Shown here: positions 1 to 7,210 of the stretch, piece by piece
Layout of the letters: the number at the start of each line of letters is the position of its first letter
How positions within the stretch are numbered: position 1 is the stretch's first letter
Source of the DNA: JBDKLC01 sp040384865
Lineage (GTDB): Bacteria; Patescibacteriota; Minisyncoccia; Phycocordibacterales; CAIZLB01
Direction of reading: 5' to 3'
Length of the DNA: 64,000 nt
NCBI GenBank assembly: GCA_040384865.1
Contig: JAZKIM010000004.1
Location: 1 to 64,000, forward strand
Program-made: the position numbers and the translations under genes
The notes under the pieces: generated by a model
Told to the model about the DNA's origin: nothing
The model's input: only the letters and a program-made list of their open reading frames with translations
Database searches by the model: none

Positions 1-253
1 TCTCACCAGAAAGATGAGCAAGGAAACTATTAATTGTCGATCCTGGAATAGCAACAACACCTTCAACTTGTACTTTTGCAGGAATAACCATTTCAATACC
101 GATATCAAGGTTGGTTGATCTAACAACAAGAGAGTTTTTCTGGGCTTCAAAAAGAACGCACTTCAAAATCGGGAGTGTCGCATTCTTGCTGGTTATTTTC
201 TCCGCCTTACTTACAGCCTCGGCTAGTTTTTCTCTGACGCATTCTAGTTTCAT
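1..253 (-). CDS. dnaN: DNA polymerase III beta subunit (sliding clamp), N-terminal part
   Basis: The gene runs off the left edge; only the first 84 codons are visible. Read on the minus strand it starts MKLECVREKLAEAVSKAEK and continues through a TLPILKCVLFEA segment and NLDIGIEM, the pattern of the first clamp domain of DnaN. The protein forms the ring that tethers the replicative polymerase to DNA. It lies directly downstream of dnaA in the same direction, the common dnaA-dnaN arrangement at bacterial origins. The 250 bases between the two genes hold DnaA boxes. Confidence 0.93.
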   Translation of the reverse strand, partial: MKLECVREKLAEAVSKAEKITSKNATLPILKCVLFEAQKNSLVVRSTNLDIGIEMVIPAKVQVEGVVAIPGSTINSFLAHLSGE

Positions 254-503
254 TTTCTTCTTTATTATATATAAGAGATTATTACTATATTTATCCCTGT
301 GGATATGTGGATATCTATTTTATCTTTGTTTTTAAGCCTCTTTTTAAGGTCAACTTAGTTTTCCTTGTGGAGTGCGTGTGAGGTCTTTTTGGGGATAACT
401 CGATAGGTGTGGATAACCTTGTTTTTCTTAACACATAACCCATGACTTTTCCCTGGGTCTATACATCCTTTTCCCCATACCTATTAACACACTTATCCAC
501 ACA
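254..503. other. Probable chromosomal replication origin (oriC)
   Basis: This dnaA-dnaN intergenic region has perfect DnaA boxes (TTATCCACA or its complement) at 493-501 and 408-416, two tandem TGTGGATAT boxes at 298-306 and 306-314, and a one-mismatch box TGGGGATAA at 390-398. A very AT-rich stretch at about 258-295 next to the tandem boxes could be the unwinding element. Position between dnaA and dnaN plus clustered boxes is the usual bacterial oriC layout. Inference only; strand-skew analysis of the whole genome would be decisive. Confidence 0.85.
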
Positions 504-1838
504 TTAGATCAAAGATCGAATCTGAGCAAGTTCGTTTATAAGTTCACTATTATTCTTTAGTTCGTTCCTTATTTTTTCACAAGAGTGAATAACAGTCGTG
601 TGGTCCCTTCCTCCTAGTTTTTGGCCAATAGATGGGAAGGAAACACTGAAGTCTTCTCTAAGGATATACATAGTAAGTTGTCTTGGCTTTACCACCTCCT
701 GACGTCGAGTTTTATTATATATACTGTCTGCTTCAATATTGTAGAAAGAAGCAACAGCATCAACCACTTCTTTAACAGAAACATTTTTATGTGGTTTGCT
801 TGAGTTTTTGGTTGTGTTTTTTATTTCAGCCAAACTAAGGTCTTTGCCTTTAAGTTGTGTCTGACAGATGATGGAGTTGAGCACCCCCTCTAGTTCCCTA
901 ATGCTGCCGTCTACAGAAGAGGCAAGATAGTGAGCTGTTTCTTGGGAAAGGTCAAAATTATTCTGTTTTGCCTTTGCTTGAAGGATAGCTATACGTGACT
1001 CCACATCAGCTGGGGATATATCAACAATCATTCCTTGCATACATCGAGATTTTATACGGTCTTCAAGGTTCAAAAGATAGTTTGGGTGAACGTCTGAAGA
1101 AAAAATGATTTGTTTGTTGCTATCGTAAAGATAGTTGAATAGATGAAAGAATTCCTCCTGAGTTTTTTCTTTATTAGCAAGAAATTGAATATCATCCATA
1201 ATCAATACATCATATTTTCTGTATTTTTCCTTAAAGTTATTTACTTTGTTTGCCTGAACCGCGTTGATATAGTCGACAGTAAACTTTTCTGAGGTTACAT
1301 AATGAATACGCTTGTCTTTATGGTGATGTTTGTAGTGGTTTCCTACTGCCTGCATAAGGTGGGTTTTACCAAGTCCGGTGTTTCCATAGAAATATAGAGG
1401 GTTGTAGGCCACAGGCTTCTTTAAGATTGCTTGAGCAGAGGCATAAGCGAGCTCATTAAAAGGCCCAACCACAAAGGTTTCAAAGGTGTATCGTGGGTTG
1501 AGATTGTCCTCAGGACTTACATAGAGGCCTTCAAGCGGCAGTTCCCTGTTTGGGGCGGGGATCTCAATGTTGGGGAGATCTTTTTTCTTGTTTTGTTGGT
1601 TAATAATGTATTCAACAGAACGTACTCCTTCTGTGAGGTTGCGGAGTGATTGTAAAATTGTCTTGTGATACTTATTTACAAGCCAGTCTTTTACAAATGT
1701 GTTTGGAACTGAGAGAAAAACTGTTCCTGAATCTACTTTTGAAATGTAGGTGTCTTTGAACCATGTATTGAAGTTTGCTCGAGATACTTCGAGTTCTGCT
1801 TGCATCAATACCGTGTCCCACAATTTTTTTGCATCCAT
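504..1838 (-). CDS. dnaA: Chromosomal replication initiator protein DnaA
   Basis: AAA+ initiator that binds DnaA boxes, opens oriC and loads the helicase. From the chosen start (MDAKKLWDTVL, the typical DnaA N-terminus) it is 444 residues: domain I to about residue 80, a short linker, an AAA+ core with Walker A GNTGLGKTH near 152-160 and Walker B LIMDDIQF, and a C-terminal domain IV with the signature GGRDHTTVIHSC that reads DnaA boxes. A longer frame reaches 1928 but its extra 30 residues look non-coding and hold a DnaA box. A TATAAT at 1848-1853 lies 9 bases before ATG, suggesting an almost leaderless mRNA. Confidence 0.97.
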   Translation of the reverse strand: MDAKKLWDTVLMQAELEVSRANFNTWFKDTYISKVDSGTVFLSVPNTFVKDWLVNKYHKTILQSLRNLTEGVRSVEYIINQQNKKKDLPNIEIPAPNRELPLEGLYVSPEDNLNPRYTFETFVVGPFNELAYASAQAILKKPVAYNPLYFYGNTGLGKTHLMQAVGNHYKHHHKDKRIHYVTSEKFTVDYINAVQANKVNNFKEKYRKYDVLIMDDIQFLANKEKTQEEFFHLFNYLYDSNKQIIFSSDVHPNYLLNLEDRIKSRCMQGMIVDISPADVESRIAILQAKAKQNNFDLSQETAHYLASSVDGSIRELEGVLNSIICQTQLKGKDLSLAEIKNTTKNSSKPHKNVSVKEVVDAVASFYNIEADSIYNKTRRQEVVKPRQLTMYILREDFSVSFPSIGQKLGGRDHTTVIHSCEKIRNELKNNSELINELAQIRSLI

Positions 1839-1907
1839 GTTGTGACCATTATATCCCTCAATTTTTTTTCGCATACTTGTTAAAAATAGATAGTTATGTT
1901 GATAAGT

Positions 1908-1916
1908 TGTGGATAG
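1908..1916 (-). promoter_or_regulatory. DnaA-box-like site upstream of dnaA
   Basis: TGTGGATAG, one base from the DnaA box consensus, sits about 70 bases upstream of the dnaA start. Autorepression of dnaA by DnaA bound upstream is known in several bacteria; here it is inferred from position only. Confidence 0.5.
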
Positions 1917-1985
1917 TGTTTTTTGCAAAACTTTTTCATAGTTATGTCAAAGTTTTATGACCATAAAGTGCGGTAAATGAATTAT

Positions 1986-2014
1986 TTGTAAAAAAACAAT
2001 AAGTAAGTTATGAT
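1986..2014 (+). promoter_or_regulatory. Promoter of rpmH-rnpA-yidC
   Basis: TTGTAA at 1986-1991, a 17-base spacer and TATGAT at 2009-2014 resemble a sigma-70 promoter. The ATG of rpmH at 2024 is 9 bases past the -10 hexamer, so the leader would be only a few bases long. Confidence 0.55.
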
Positions 2015-2023
2015 GTCGCTACT

Positions 2024-2167
2024 ATGTCATTCACATATAATCCTAAGAAAAAGAAGCGCTCAAAGACCCATGGTTTTTTGGTTCGCTCAAAGACCCACGG
2101 CGGACGTCGGGTGCTTAAGGCTCGTCGACAGAAGGGACGAAAGTCTCTTGCGGTAGTTGGTAAGTAA
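2024..2167 (+). CDS. rpmH: 50S ribosomal protein bL34
   Basis: A 47-residue basic protein beginning MSFTYNPKKKKRSKTHGFLV and containing GGRRVLKARRQKGRKSL, which matches the conserved bL34 layout (xTHGFLxR...GRRVLxxRRxKGRxxL). It is a component of the large ribosomal subunit. It is followed by rnpA and yidC and faces away from dnaA, the classic origin-proximal arrangement. A short internal DNA duplication (cgctcaaagaccca, twice) encodes the two SKTHG segments. The gene is too short for most ORF cut-offs but the family match is clear. Confidence 0.95.
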   Translation: MSFTYNPKKKKRSKTHGFLVRSKTHGGRRVLKARRQKGRKSLAVVGK

Positions 2168-2212
2168 TATAGGCCCAGTCTTTCTAAATAAGCCCTTAAC
2201 AAGGCCATAAAA

Positions 2213-2554
2213 ATGAAATCAGCTCCACGATTAACATCGGAAATGGTGGCAGAGGTCATGACTAAAGGTAGGTCCATTAAATCGGACTCTTTTTTGTTTA
2301 AATACATATATAAACCCAACGATAAGGCTCGTTTTGGGTTTGTTGCCTCCAAGAAGAACTTCCCAACAGCGGTAGAGAGAAACAGAGTAAAGAGAAGAGG
2401 TCGAGCAACTCTTCGACGCATCTTAACTTCTCTCCCCCTTCCTTCTATAGGAGCTTTTATTTTCAACAAAGAAGTTCTGGTTGTAAGTACTGAAAAATTA
2501 GCTGAAGAAATTGAGCAGGTTTTGATAAAAAGCGGTATACTTGTCAAACCATGA
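2213..2554 (+). CDS. rnpA: Ribonuclease P protein component
   Basis: A 113-residue basic protein with the RnpA signature RNRVKRRGR (about residues 57-65) following a FGFVASKK strand. It is the protein cofactor of RNase P, which matures the 5' ends of tRNAs. Length is normal for the family. The stop codon overlaps the yidC start in an ATGA, implying translational coupling. The RNA partner rnpB was not found in this window. Confidence 0.93.
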   Translation: MKSAPRLTSEMVAEVMTKGRSIKSDSFLFKYIYKPNDKARFGFVASKKNFPTAVERNRVKRRGRATLRRILTSLPLPSIGAFIFNKEVLVVSTEKLAEEIEQVLIKSGILVKP

Positions 2555-3291
2555 TCTCTTCATTATTTCACACTGTTTTTTATAATCCCCTTTATAACGG
2601 CCTTATTTTTCTCATCGACCTTATCCCAGGAGGGAACATTGGAGTAGCAGTAATCATTTTTACTATCGTTGTTAAGTTGATATTAATGCCTCTTTCAAAA
2701 GGAGCGGTGGTCACTCAGCTAAAAATGAAGCAGTTAGAGCCCGAGCTTACCAAGCTTCGCGAGAAATATAAGGACAATCCTCAAGAACAGGGTAAAAAAA
2801 TGCTTGAGTTTTACCGTGCAAACGGCTTAAATCCTTTTGCCGGTATTCTTTTAATGCTCATCCAACTCCCTATTATCCTTGCCCTTGCTTTTATCTTCTA
2901 CAGAGGAGGTCTTCCGGTTGTAAACACAGAACTTTTATACTCTTTTGTTCAGGTTCCTGCTACGGTAGGCACCCACTTCCTCGGCCTCATAGATGTAAGT
3001 GTAAGGAATGTTTTTCTTGGAGCCCTTGCTGGCATCACACAATTCTTTCAGGTTCAATTTTCAGTCCCAGCCTACAAGGCCACAGAGGGTAAAGAACCAA
3101 ACTTTAAGGACGATTTGGCGCGTAGTATGAATGTTCAGATGAGATATGTCCTTCCCGCCCTTGTGTTCTTTATTTCTTTAGGGGTGTCTGGGGCTGTTGC
3201 TCTTTACTGGATAACAAGCAACTTGTTTACCATTGCTCAGGAGTTGTATTTTAGAAAGACTATTAAGAAAAATGAGGTAGTAAAGGTTTAG
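2551..3291 (+). CDS. yidC: Membrane protein insertase YidC/Oxa1, short form
   Basis: A 246-residue polytopic protein that inserts proteins into the cytoplasmic membrane. It has a hydrophobic N-terminal segment (about 28-45), an amphipathic cytoplasmic hairpin (PEL..LREKYKDNPQEQGKKMLEF near 63-85), and further membrane segments including GILLMLIQLPIILALAF and GAVALYWITSNLFT, the family hallmark. It lacks the large periplasmic domain of Gram-negative YidC, as in Gram-positive and CPR homologues. The start overlaps the rnpA stop. A strong terminator follows. Confidence 0.95.
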   Translation: MISSLFHTVFYNPLYNGLIFLIDLIPGGNIGVAVIIFTIVVKLILMPLSKGAVVTQLKMKQLEPELTKLREKYKDNPQEQGKKMLEFYRANGLNPFAGILLMLIQLPIILALAFIFYRGGLPVVNTELLYSFVQVPATVGTHFLGLIDVSVRNVFLGALAGITQFFQVQFSVPAYKATEGKEPNFKDDLARSMNVQMRYVLPALVFFISLGVSGAVALYWITSNLFTIAQELYFRKTIKKNEVVKV

Positions 3292-3293
3292 AT

Positions 3294-3330
3294 AAAAAAT
3301 ACCCCGTACAGTTTGTACGGGGTATTTTTT
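3294..3330. terminator. Bidirectional intrinsic terminator
   Basis: A perfect 16-bp stem (3294-3309 with 3315-3330) with a 5-base loop and A/T-rich flanks that give U-tracts on both strands. It lies between the convergent yidC and the minus-strand gene ending at 3330, and can serve both. Confidence 0.92.
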
Positions 3331-4655
3331 TATTGAGTTTTTGTCGTACTCGCCAGACTGTTTAATTGATAGCTCCAAAGAGAGAGGTCTGTTTTGTTTT
3401 GGAACATAAGAAAATCCTCGTTTCTACTTAGGCTTGGATTTATTACATCAATAATTTGACCAACAAGGGCAACAGGTTGAACTAGCCGACGATTCTCCCC
3501 TGTTGATGTATCTATTCTCCATATAGAGTCAGAAAATGAAATACGGCCCATATACCAAGCGTCAGGATAGGTGTCATAGCGGATATTTTCTGGAATAGCA
3601 CAGAAAACTATCTGAACCTCTTTTCTGCTCCACACACACTTTTCTGGAAACGTTCGAACAAAGAGATCTCTCACCATCCCCGTCTTCCTGTTAAACACAT
3701 TCATTTGAATAGTGCCAAGAGGACTCTCCCCTACTAGAACACTAGAGCCGTCGGGAGACATGAGGGTTGTAAGGCCTTTTCTGTTTCCAATTAGTTTTAC
3801 AAACGATCTTGTTTTTGTATCGAACGTATAGCTATACCCTTCGGTTAATCCCGAAGGTTTTGTGTTTAAGACAACAGTCTGCGCTGTTGGCCAAGAAACC
3901 AACCATTCGTGAAATGGAGAATTGAACACATTAGATTGGCTGCTACCATCTGTTTTTGAAATAACACCACGACTATTCCCTGTTGATATGCTGAAAATCT
4001 GATCTTGAGAGGGTGAAACAGCAAGTTGAGTTATGTTGGTTGGCAGATCGGTTAATTTCAACATTTGTTCACTGGAAGTGGCGCTGGCCATTTGAAGTGT
4101 TCCATGTCTGGTTCTGATGACGTCGGTGTCATAGAGAAGATCTCTAAATATGACGTTGCTGTTTTTTCCTCCAACAAAGTAGGCCTCGTAGATTTTTGGA
4201 ATAGTTGTGTTTGAAATACGGAGAGTTTCAAGGGTTGTTGAAGAGGTTTCAAAAATATTTCCTGTCGCGCGATCTACCCAGCGGAACATTTCAGCGGAGC
4301 CAACTATTTTAGCAATAGTTTTGGTGCCAGAGCCGACTATGGTGGTACTTGTAGATACGATGTCTTTCATGACGAATGCTGCTCCAGCAACAGGGGCCTC
4401 TGTAAGGTGTCTTAATACGGGTATTGGTTTAGGAACAGTGACAGTAACTACCGGTGTTGTTGTAGAAACTTCAGATGGTTCAGAAGGGGTAGGTATTACA
4501 CTTCGTGTAGATCCAAAACCGAAGAAACTTCTAGACACATCATTGTTTAGCTCCCCGCCTGTTTTTTTGTTGAGATAGAAGTAGAAGCCAAATAGTCCTC
4601 CTAAAACAAGGCTTACTATGAGGACTACTGTGATGGTGAGGTTTTGTTTTGACAC
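3330..4655 (-). CDS. Membrane-anchored protein with beta-propeller-like repeats
   Basis: 441 residues; one N-terminal membrane segment (about 8-28) anchors a large extracytoplasmic part. After a Ser/Thr/Pro-rich linker (about 45-75) there are repeated strand patterns with TolB/WD-like phrases (LAVSPSQDQIFSIS, TTLMSPDGSSVLVG, IWRIDTSTGENRRL), suggesting a beta-propeller. I do not recognise a named family. It is the last gene of the minus-strand run carrying the VirB-like secretion genes, 14 bases from the pilin-like gene, so it may act at the cell surface with that system. Function unknown. Confidence 0.75.
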   Translation of the reverse strand: MSKQNLTITVVLIVSLVLGGLFGFYFYLNKKTGGELNNDVSRSFFGFGSTRSVIPTPSEPSEVSTTTPVVTVTVPKPIPVLRHLTEAPVAGAAFVMKDIVSTSTTIVGSGTKTIAKIVGSAEMFRWVDRATGNIFETSSTTLETLRISNTTIPKIYEAYFVGGKNSNVIFRDLLYDTDVIRTRHGTLQMASATSSEQMLKLTDLPTNITQLAVSPSQDQIFSISTGNSRGVISKTDGSSQSNVFNSPFHEWLVSWPTAQTVVLNTKPSGLTEGYSYTFDTKTRSFVKLIGNRKGLTTLMSPDGSSVLVGESPLGTIQMNVFNRKTGMVRDLFVRTFPEKCVWSRKEVQIVFCAIPENIRYDTYPDAWYMGRISFSDSIWRIDTSTGENRRLVQPVALVGQIIDVINPSLSRNEDFLMFQNKTDLSLWSYQLNSLASTTKTQ

Positions 4656-4669
4656 GAGGAGATTTTAAT

Positions 4670-5596
4670 TTATTTTGTATAAAAATTATAACTTATGTTG
4701 TGGCTACTTATACTATTCCCCATTCCAGGAGTCCAAGCCCCAATGTATTGGGCGGTTGCGAGGGAAATTTCTCCATATGCCGGTCCTCTATCACCAACCA
4801 CAGCCTCGACAGATTTTCCTGTTGTGTGATCTGTAACTAAAACTTTTGTTCCATTAGGGATTCCTGAATCAATAGGCACAACTACATAGTAGTCTGTGTT
4901 TGCATTTAAATCTTGGCCGCCAGGTTGATAAGATGTGTGGGGTAAATAATCCGGGTCATTAAATGGAGGTGGTACCCTGCCGTCTGTATCGAGTGCTACA
5001 TTACTCGGGTTTATATAATAACCTTCAGCGGTTTCTTGAAGTTGATTTAGAGAACCCCCCGAAACAGTTCCTGTTCCTGTACTCCCAGTAACCGGGGTTC
5101 CACCAGAACTTCCCCCGGGTATGGTAACAATCCCGGGATCCTTCACCCCAGCAGCTCCCCCGCTTACAGTTGCTGTTACATCTACTAACCCCTTAATTTC
5201 CCCAGTAAGAAGGGTTGGGTTGATTGTGTTTAGTATGAGCCACGAAGTAAGCGCTAATAAAAGTCCTCCAAGGGCACGTTGAATTGTCTTCTTCCCTTCT
5301 CCTTTTGCTGCAAATGAGTCTGTCATCGAATATTGGACACCACCATAGACGACATAGAGAACAGCGAGCCCTGTAGCAAGCATTATCATAATTTTAGCGA
5401 TGGAGTCAAAATATACTACAAGAGCTTTATCTCCTCCAATAACCATCGATTCACCTATTCCCAATACAGCAACCGGAGCTAGTGGATAGTAGGTTATTGT
5501 TCCGTTAGAGGCTGCAGATGTAACCAAAGGAACTGAAATCAAAAAGACAAAGAGTGTTATAGAGAAAAGGATGGTAAAGATCTTTTTTATATTCAT
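4670..5596 (-). CDS. VirB2/TrbC-like pilin fused to a DPBB/GH75-like domain
   Basis: 308 residues. Residues 1-28 form a signal sequence; two membrane helices (about 65-87 and 106-126) separated by a short polar loop give the VirB2/TrbC pilin fold found in CPR secretion clusters. A Gly/Ser/Thr-rich linker (about 145-182) leads to a C-terminal domain (about 185-308) with NGTKVLVTDHTTGKS, AVVGDRGP (DRGP at 269-272) and GEISLATAQYIG. That motif order resembles double-psi beta-barrel proteins of the RlpA type and the GH75 chitosanase motif. VirB2 pilins normally end after the second helix. The fold assignment of the added domain is from motif only. Confidence 0.75.
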   Translation of the reverse strand: MNIKKIFTILFSITLFVFLISVPLVTSAASNGTITYYPLAPVAVLGIGESMVIGGDKALVVYFDSIAKIMIMLATGLAVLYVVYGGVQYSMTDSFAAKGEGKKTIQRALGGLLLALTSWLILNTINPTLLTGEIKGLVDVTATVSGGAAGVKDPGIVTIPGGSSGGTPVTGSTGTGTVSGGSLNQLQETAEGYYINPSNVALDTDGRVPPPFNDPDYLPHTSYQPGGQDLNANTDYYVVVPIDSGIPNGTKVLVTDHTTGKSVEAVVGDRGPAYGEISLATAQYIGAWTPGMGNSISSHNISYNFYTK

Positions 5597-5600
5597 ATGT

Positions 5601-6644
5601 TTATTGTCTCAAAAATAGACCGTCGTTGCCATTAAAATAGAGCGCAACATATGCGAATGCTTCCTGAAGTAATTTTTCTGTACTATTGATTCTTATATTA
5701 ACACTTGCTTCCCCGCTGTCTTTGCTTGTTTTTTGAAAACTCATAGAGTTTTGTGTTGGCGGTACTTGAACCGCTGAATCATTAACGTTCCATTGATATG
5801 AGACATCTAGATTTTTATTGCTCGTGCTGAAGAAAAATGGATAGGCTGAAATTTTCTTTTCCCTATCGTCCATCCTGAACGACCCAATGAGGGCGTGGTT
5901 AAAAAGAAGTCCGTATAAAGGGTGATCTTCATATATATTTACAACAGGGCCTGCTGCCTCAAGAAGGGTCTTGCTTGTTGCTATGACATCTGGATTGTTT
6001 GAATCATATCCCTCTACTTGAAAAACGTGTGGGCGAAGGATGATGGCGCCACTATATTTAAAAGTATTTCTACCATAGCCAGATTTGTCCCCTTGCACCT
6101 GAAAGTCTACTTTCCATTTATATATTGTTTTGTCTGGGCTCGAACGACTTCCATTACTGACCAGGTTAGGCACTCCAACAAAAGTAACATCTGCTTGGGG
6201 TGTAAAAAGAGCTTTCCCTTTATAAAAAGGGGGTGTATAGGTGCTCGCTTCCCACAAAAGATCTATTTCTGATGGAGAAAGTCTAAAAACCTTTGTTACA
6301 GAGGGCCCGTTTGTTGGTTGAATTACCGCTTGTATGGTATCTGTCTTGCCAATCTGGCTTGCTGTGAATTTGAATTCTTTTTCCCCGGTACCCTTAAGGG
6401 ACTCTCTATTATTATGTGTCCATGTTATGGTGGCTCGATTGAGATCGGTACCAAAAGCTTTAAGGGTAATCGTTACTTCTTGTCCAGGGGTAGGAATTGG
6501 AGGGTTTATGGTGCCTGATATTTGTTCCTGAATTTCTGGTATTTGGCCAGGAATAGACGCACCACTCTGCGCGTTGATAAGAGTTGGAACAAAAGCCAAA
6601 AGAGAAATTATTGATGTCAATCCGAATAACACTGCCTTATTCAT
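5601..6644 (-). CDS. Secreted Ig-like protein of the secretion cluster
   Basis: 347 residues with an N-terminal signal sequence (hydrophobic core about 5-22, ending near NAQSG). The rest is rich in beta-strand patterns typical of Ig-like or PKD-type modules (PGQEVTITLKAFGTDLNRATITW; TIYKWKVDFQVQG; VSYQWNVND). No cysteine or catalytic motif is evident. It is 4 bases from the pilin-like gene and in the same direction, so it is probably co-expressed with the secretion apparatus as an extracytoplasmic component. Family not recognised. Confidence 0.72.
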   Translation of the reverse strand: MNKAVLFGLTSIISLLAFVPTLINAQSGASIPGQIPEIQEQISGTINPPIPTPGQEVTITLKAFGTDLNRATITWTHNNRESLKGTGEKEFKFTASQIGKTDTIQAVIQPTNGPSVTKVFRLSPSEIDLLWEASTYTPPFYKGKALFTPQADVTFVGVPNLVSNGSRSSPDKTIYKWKVDFQVQGDKSGYGRNTFKYSGAIILRPHVFQVEGYDSNNPDVIATSKTLLEAAGPVVNIYEDHPLYGLLFNHALIGSFRMDDREKKISAYPFFFSTSNKNLDVSYQWNVNDSAVQVPPTQNSMSFQKTSKDSGEASVNIRINSTEKLLQEAFAYVALYFNGNDGLFLRQ

Positions 6645-6698
6645 TGTCTATATAATAACACAGGGTTGTTTTTCCTATGTGATATATTATCCCCTTTT

Positions 6699-7178
6699 CT
6701 ACGCGGCTTCCTCGGTTTCCTCCTCCTCATACCTACGTGATTCACCATTTGGTCGGTTAGAGGGTCTCTTGTATTTGCCCTTGCTCTCTGTTGTTAGGGC
6801 TTCAGCCGCTCTTTCCTTGTCTTCTTCTTGAGAGCCCCTCACTATTTTTGAAGTCACCCCCACTATTCCAGGTAGAGGAAGGCCGGATGTTCCAAATTTG
6901 AAATACAAAAGATTTACTACAGGAATAAGTGAAATGATTCCTGAAATAATAAATTGTCCACCTGTTTTCTTACTAAACAAAGAAACTTTTTTGGAACTAA
7001 TCCAAAAACCAAGCGCTGTATACATACAGAGCATAAAAAGGGGGCTTAAGAAAAGACCTATTCCTATAAAATCAGTTGTGATTTCAAGAGCAAAGTTCAA
7101 TCCATATACAGTCCAAGCAAAGCCTTTCATTAAAAATTCTGAACCACCATCAATTCGATACTGTGCTTCCATGTACAT
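6699..7178 (-). CDS. Small multi-pass membrane protein of the secretion cluster
   Basis: 159 residues with two or three hydrophobic segments (about 32-58 and 76-95) and a highly charged, Arg/Glu-rich cytoplasmic-type tail (about 115-159, with runs of E and KR). An alternative ATG two codons in (MEAQYRIDG) is possible. It lies between the VirB4 gene and the Ig-like protein in the same direction. No family recognised; it may be a small inner-membrane scaffold of the VirB-like machine. Confidence 0.65.
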   Translation of the reverse strand: MYMEAQYRIDGGSEFLMKGFAWTVYGLNFALEITTDFIGIGLFLSPLFMLCMYTALGFWISSKKVSLFSKKTGGQFIISGIISLIPVVNLLYFKFGTSGLPLPGIVGVTSKIVRGSQEEDKERAAEALTTESKGKYKRPSNRPNGESRRYEEEETEEAA

Positions 7179-7210
7179 AGTCTAACGCATTCGCGACAAC
7201 GACGCGACAC

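Noticed and set aside
2008..2547. 179-codon minus-strand frame over rpmH and rnpA
   Set aside because: Antisense to two certain ribosomal/RNase P genes; sequence has no family pattern.
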